From contig DAOTJE010000005.1 in assembly GCA_035448545.1 (NCBI GenBank), positions 1 through 64,000 on the forward strand: a DNA stretch of 64,000 nt. Direction: 5' to 3'. The notes beneath the pieces are model-generated. The model was not told the DNA's origin. It was given only the letters and a program-made list of their open reading frames with translations, and ran no database searches. Origin of the DNA: Anaerobaca sp035448545 (GTDB lineage: Bacteria > Planctomycetota > Phycisphaerae > Sedimentisphaerales > Anaerobacaceae). Made by a program: the position numbers and the translations under genes. Shown piece after piece: positions 61,744-64,000 of the stretch; the stretch's first letter is position 1; each line of letters begins with the position of its first letter.

Positions 61744-62060
61744 ATGAGAGCAGACGTTGCACGGTCCCTGGTCCGCTTGTGCATCGTTTCTGCTATTGCA
61801 TTGCTGGCAAGGCGGTCCCCATGTCTGGCCCACGACGACCCCAACGCCCCCGTTCCCTCGCTGAAGGCCCTGAAGGCCGATGTGCCGATCGTGGTCGACG
61901 GCGTTCCGGACGAACCCTTCTGGCAGGACGCCGAGGTGGGGACGGACTTCATCGACACGCATTCCGGCCGGCCGGCGGCGCAGCAGACCCTCGTCCGCGT
62001 CGCCTACAGCCGCACCCATCTGCACATCGCGGTCGAGTTCCTCACGAATCAGCGGATCGC
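61744..62060 (+). pseudogene. 5' fragment of a secreted CBM9-like (DUF5916-type) protein
   Basis: It starts with a signal peptide (SLVRLCIVSAIALLARRSPCLA) and the conserved opening PIVVDGVPDEPFWQDAEVGT, DTHSGRPAAQQTLVRVAYSR and LHIAVEF. The similarity stops there; the remaining codons to 62205 are unlike any continuation and run into the antisense 3' end of guaA. The full proteins are usually 650-850 aa, so about 85% is missing. Confidence 0.65.
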
Positions 62061-62146
62061 CTTGGGCGTAGCGGCACTGGGTGTCGTGCGGGGACGCACG
62101 ACCCATGAGGACGCGATACGCATCACGCACGATGCTTCACGCGCCG

Positions 62147-63688
62147 TTATTCCCACTCGATGGTGGCGGGGGGCTTGCTGGAGATGTCGTAGACGACACG
62201 GTTGACGCCGCGGACCTCGTTGATGATCCGCGTTGAGATCAGACTGAGGACGTCGTACGGAATGCGCGAGAAGTCGGCGGTCATGAAGTCGGTCGTCTCG
62301 ACCGCGCGCAGGGCGATCACGTTCTCGTAGCTGCGCTCATCGCCCATAACGCCCACGGTCGAGACCGGGATCAGCACCGCCAGGGCCTGGGAGATCTGCC
62401 GGTACAGTCCGGCGGCCTTGATCTCGTCGATCAGGATCTCGTCGGCGGCGCGGAGCACTTCAAGCTTGGCCGGCGTGACCTCTCCCACAATGCGCACGCC
62501 CAGGCCCGGACCGGGGAACGGGTGACGCCAGACCATGTCCTCCGGCAAGCCGAGGTGCTCGCCCACCATGCGGACCTCGTCCTTGAACAGGTCGCGCAGC
62601 GGCTCGACCAGCTCGAAGCCCAACTCGGCGGGCAAACCACCGACGTTGTGGTGCAGCTTGATGCTGGCCGCCGGATTGCCGTCCTTGGAGCCCGACTCGA
62701 TCACGTCGGGATAGAGCGTGCCCTGGGCGAGGAACCGGGCGTTGGGTATCTTCTTCGCCTCAGATTTGAAGGCCTCGATGAACTCGGCCCCGATGATCTT
62801 TCGTTTCTGCTGCGGATCGGTCACGCCTGCAAGTGCCGCGAGAAACTGCTGCGACCAGTCGACGACGCGCAGGTCGATGTGGAAGTGGTCGCGAAAGGTC
62901 GCGACGATGTTCTCGCGTTCGTTCTTGCGCAGCAGGCCGTTATCGACGAGAATGCAGACAAGCTGATCCCCGACGGCTTTGTGGATCAGCGAGGCGACGA
63001 CCGAGGAATCGACGCCGCCGCTGAGGCCGCAGATGACGGTCGCGTCGCCGACCTGCCGGCGGACGTTGTCGATCGTCTCGCCGACGAAGTCGCTCATCTT
63101 CCAGTCGCCGGCGCAGTCGCAGATGCCATAGAGGAAGTTCTTGAGGATGACGTCGCCCTTGGGGGTGTGGCTGACCTCCGGATGGAACTGGACGCCATAG
63201 AAACGTCTGTTCTGGTGGCGCACCGCGGCATAGGGACAGGTTCGCGTCTGGCCCAGTGTCACGAAATCGCGCCCGAGCTTCGTCACCTGGTCGCCGTGGC
63301 TGGCCCAGACGAGCGTCTCGTCCGGCAAGTTGGCGAGCAGGTCGCGGCGGTCGAGCGTCCGCAGCGTGGCCCGGCCGTACTCGCGGCTGGCCGCGGGTGT
63401 GATCTCGGCTCCCAGAATCTGGCAGCCGAGCTGCATGCCGTAGCAGATGCCGAGAATAGGAATGTCGAGGTCGAAGATCCTCTCGTCGCATTTTGGCGCG
63501 CCGGGTGCATAGACGCTGGCGGGCCCGCCCGAAAGGATGATGCCCTTCAGCGGCATCTTCGCCAGTTCATCGGCAGAGGTGCCCGCCGGACAGATGCGCG
63601 AGTAGACGTGATGCTCGCGAACCCGGCGGCCGATCAACTGTCCGTACTGGCTGCCGAAATCCAGGATGGCGATCATTTCGCGTATCAT
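62147..63688 (-). CDS. guaA: GMP synthase (glutamine-hydrolysing)
   Basis: 513 aa. Class I amidotransferase domain with ILGICYGMQLGCQ (nucleophile Cys) and FHPEVSHT; ATP pyrophosphatase P-loop CGLSGGVDSSVVASLIHKA; dimerisation end GVRIVGEVTPAKLEVLRAAD to KPPATIEWE. It converts XMP to GMP. The two start candidates ATG 63688 and 63676 both lack a good ribosome site. guaB precedes it on the same strand, so both last steps of GMP synthesis are linked. Confidence 0.96.
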   Translation of the reverse strand: MIREMIAILDFGSQYGQLIGRRVREHHVYSRICPAGTSADELAKMPLKGIILSGGPASVYAPGAPKCDERIFDLDIPILGICYGMQLGCQILGAEITPAASREYGRATLRTLDRRDLLANLPDETLVWASHGDQVTKLGRDFVTLGQTRTCPYAAVRHQNRRFYGVQFHPEVSHTPKGDVILKNFLYGICDCAGDWKMSDFVGETIDNVRRQVGDATVICGLSGGVDSSVVASLIHKAVGDQLVCILVDNGLLRKNERENIVATFRDHFHIDLRVVDWSQQFLAALAGVTDPQQKRKIIGAEFIEAFKSEAKKIPNARFLAQGTLYPDVIESGSKDGNPAASIKLHHNVGGLPAELGFELVEPLRDLFKDEVRMVGEHLGLPEDMVWRHPFPGPGLGVRIVGEVTPAKLEVLRAADEILIDEIKAAGLYRQISQALAVLIPVSTVGVMGDERSYENVIALRAVETTDFMTADFSRIPYDVLSLISTRIINEVRGVNRVVYDISSKPPATIEWE

Positions 63689-63690
63689 AA

Positions 63691-63839
63691 GAGAATCCGA
63701 AATCCGAACATCGAATTGCGAAACAAGCACGAAATCCCAACACGCGAATGACCGAAACACGATCGGTATGACAACGCCGTTTCAGGTTTCTGAATTGGAG
63801 TCATTCGAATTTGTTTCGAGTTTCGAGATTCGTGTTTGA
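63691..63839. repeat. Intergenic inverted-end repeat, family B copy 3
   Basis: It fills the guaB-guaA gap: GAATCCGAAATCCGAAC and GCGAAACAAGCACGAAATCC on one side, GAATTTGTTTCGAGTTTCGA on the other. It shares an exact 19-base inverse match with the copy at 60.5 kb. Confidence 0.7.
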
Positions 63840-63843
63840 CGTA

Positions 63844-64000
63844 TCAGTCGTCGCTGAGCGTGTGGCCTGAGTAGTTCGGGGCTTCCTTGGTGATCTGGAT
63901 ATCGTGCGGATGGGATTCACCGATGCTGGCGGTGCTGACGCGGACGAACCGGCCCTTTTCCATCAGCGTCTTGATGTTGGGCGTGCCGCAGTAGCCCATG
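63844..64000 (-). CDS. guaB: IMP dehydrogenase, C-terminal end (runs off the window)
   Basis: The last 51 codons plus stop are present: MGYCGTPNIKTLMEKGRFVR, then ESHPHDIQITKEAPNY and the tail SGHTLSDD. The GYCG and ESHPHD-x-ITKEAPNY ending is diagnostic of GuaB. It oxidises IMP to XMP, which guaA downstream aminates. The 5' part lies beyond base 64000. Confidence 0.92.
   Translation of the reverse strand, partial: MGYCGTPNIKTLMEKGRFVRVSTASIGESHPHDIQITKEAPNYSGHTLSDD

Overview
The window is GC-rich chromosomal DNA with dense, mostly short-spaced genes. The gene content suggests a Planctomycetota bacterium of the Phycisphaerae/Sedimentisphaerales type. This is inference: it rests on secreted polysaccharide-degrading enzymes (two GH78 rhamnosidases, GH5, GH97, parallel beta-helix proteins), a prepilin-like DUF1559-style protein, very large forms of ordinary enzymes (549-aa signal peptidase I, 245-aa NDP kinase) and several interspersed intergenic repeat families. 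No rRNA, CRISPR array, prophage or intact insertion sequence is present. Two tRNAs (Leu-CAG, Gln-CTG) are.

Layout. 0-9 kb: lysoplasmalogenase-like membrane protein, glycolysis and central carbon genes on the + strand (gap, ndk, pgk, rpe, accD), a scar made of an IS1380-type transposase tail and a TrkA-C tail, and an AlaC-type aminotransferase. 9-21 kb: a 1440-aa SNF2 helicase facing a minus-strand polysaccharide cluster (GH78, a cellulase-like secreted protein, a CBM6/beta-helix protein, and a GH97 fragment cut at both ends). 21-30 kb: PAP2 phosphatase, HNH endonuclease, cold-shock protein, HU, divergent lepB, a second GH78, a GyrI-like protein and tRNA-Leu. 30-35 kb: ffh, a small hypothetical, rpsP and trmD, then a prepilin-like gene. 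35-36.2 kb: a 312-bp direct duplication that copies the 3' end of ispG and brackets a two-gene toxin-antitoxin-like module. 36-42 kb: ispG, an alpha/beta hydrolase, a beta-propeller glycosidase-like protein and two tandem DUF4097 lipoproteins. 42-50 kb: bioY, tRNA-Gln, a Tat-exported GH5, PPK2, a secreted concanavalin-like protein, exonuclease III and a large GT4 fusion. 50-57 kb: a sulfur/Fe-S operon (Rrf2 regulator, cysK, cysE, nadA, metY, nifU, nifS). 57-64 kb: an NYN-LOTUS protein, sppA, small membrane and zinc-ribbon proteins, CBM9-like proteins (one truncated), guaA and the 3' end of guaB.

How they work together. The 50-57 kb operon makes cysteine from serine and sulfide, supplies homocysteine, and builds Fe-S clusters. 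NadA, itself a 4Fe-4S enzyme, sits inside it, and the first gene encodes a regulator with IscR-like cysteines, which suggests feedback by Fe-S status. The secreted hydrolases point to growth on rhamnose-containing polysaccharides. The repeats, truncated genes and IS remnant show that intergenic DNA here has been repeatedly rearranged. The most distinctive observations are the duplication-bracketed TA-like pair, probable leaderless transcripts for ispG and that pair, the alternating SSG/SYG beta-solenoid, and the enlarged signal peptidase.
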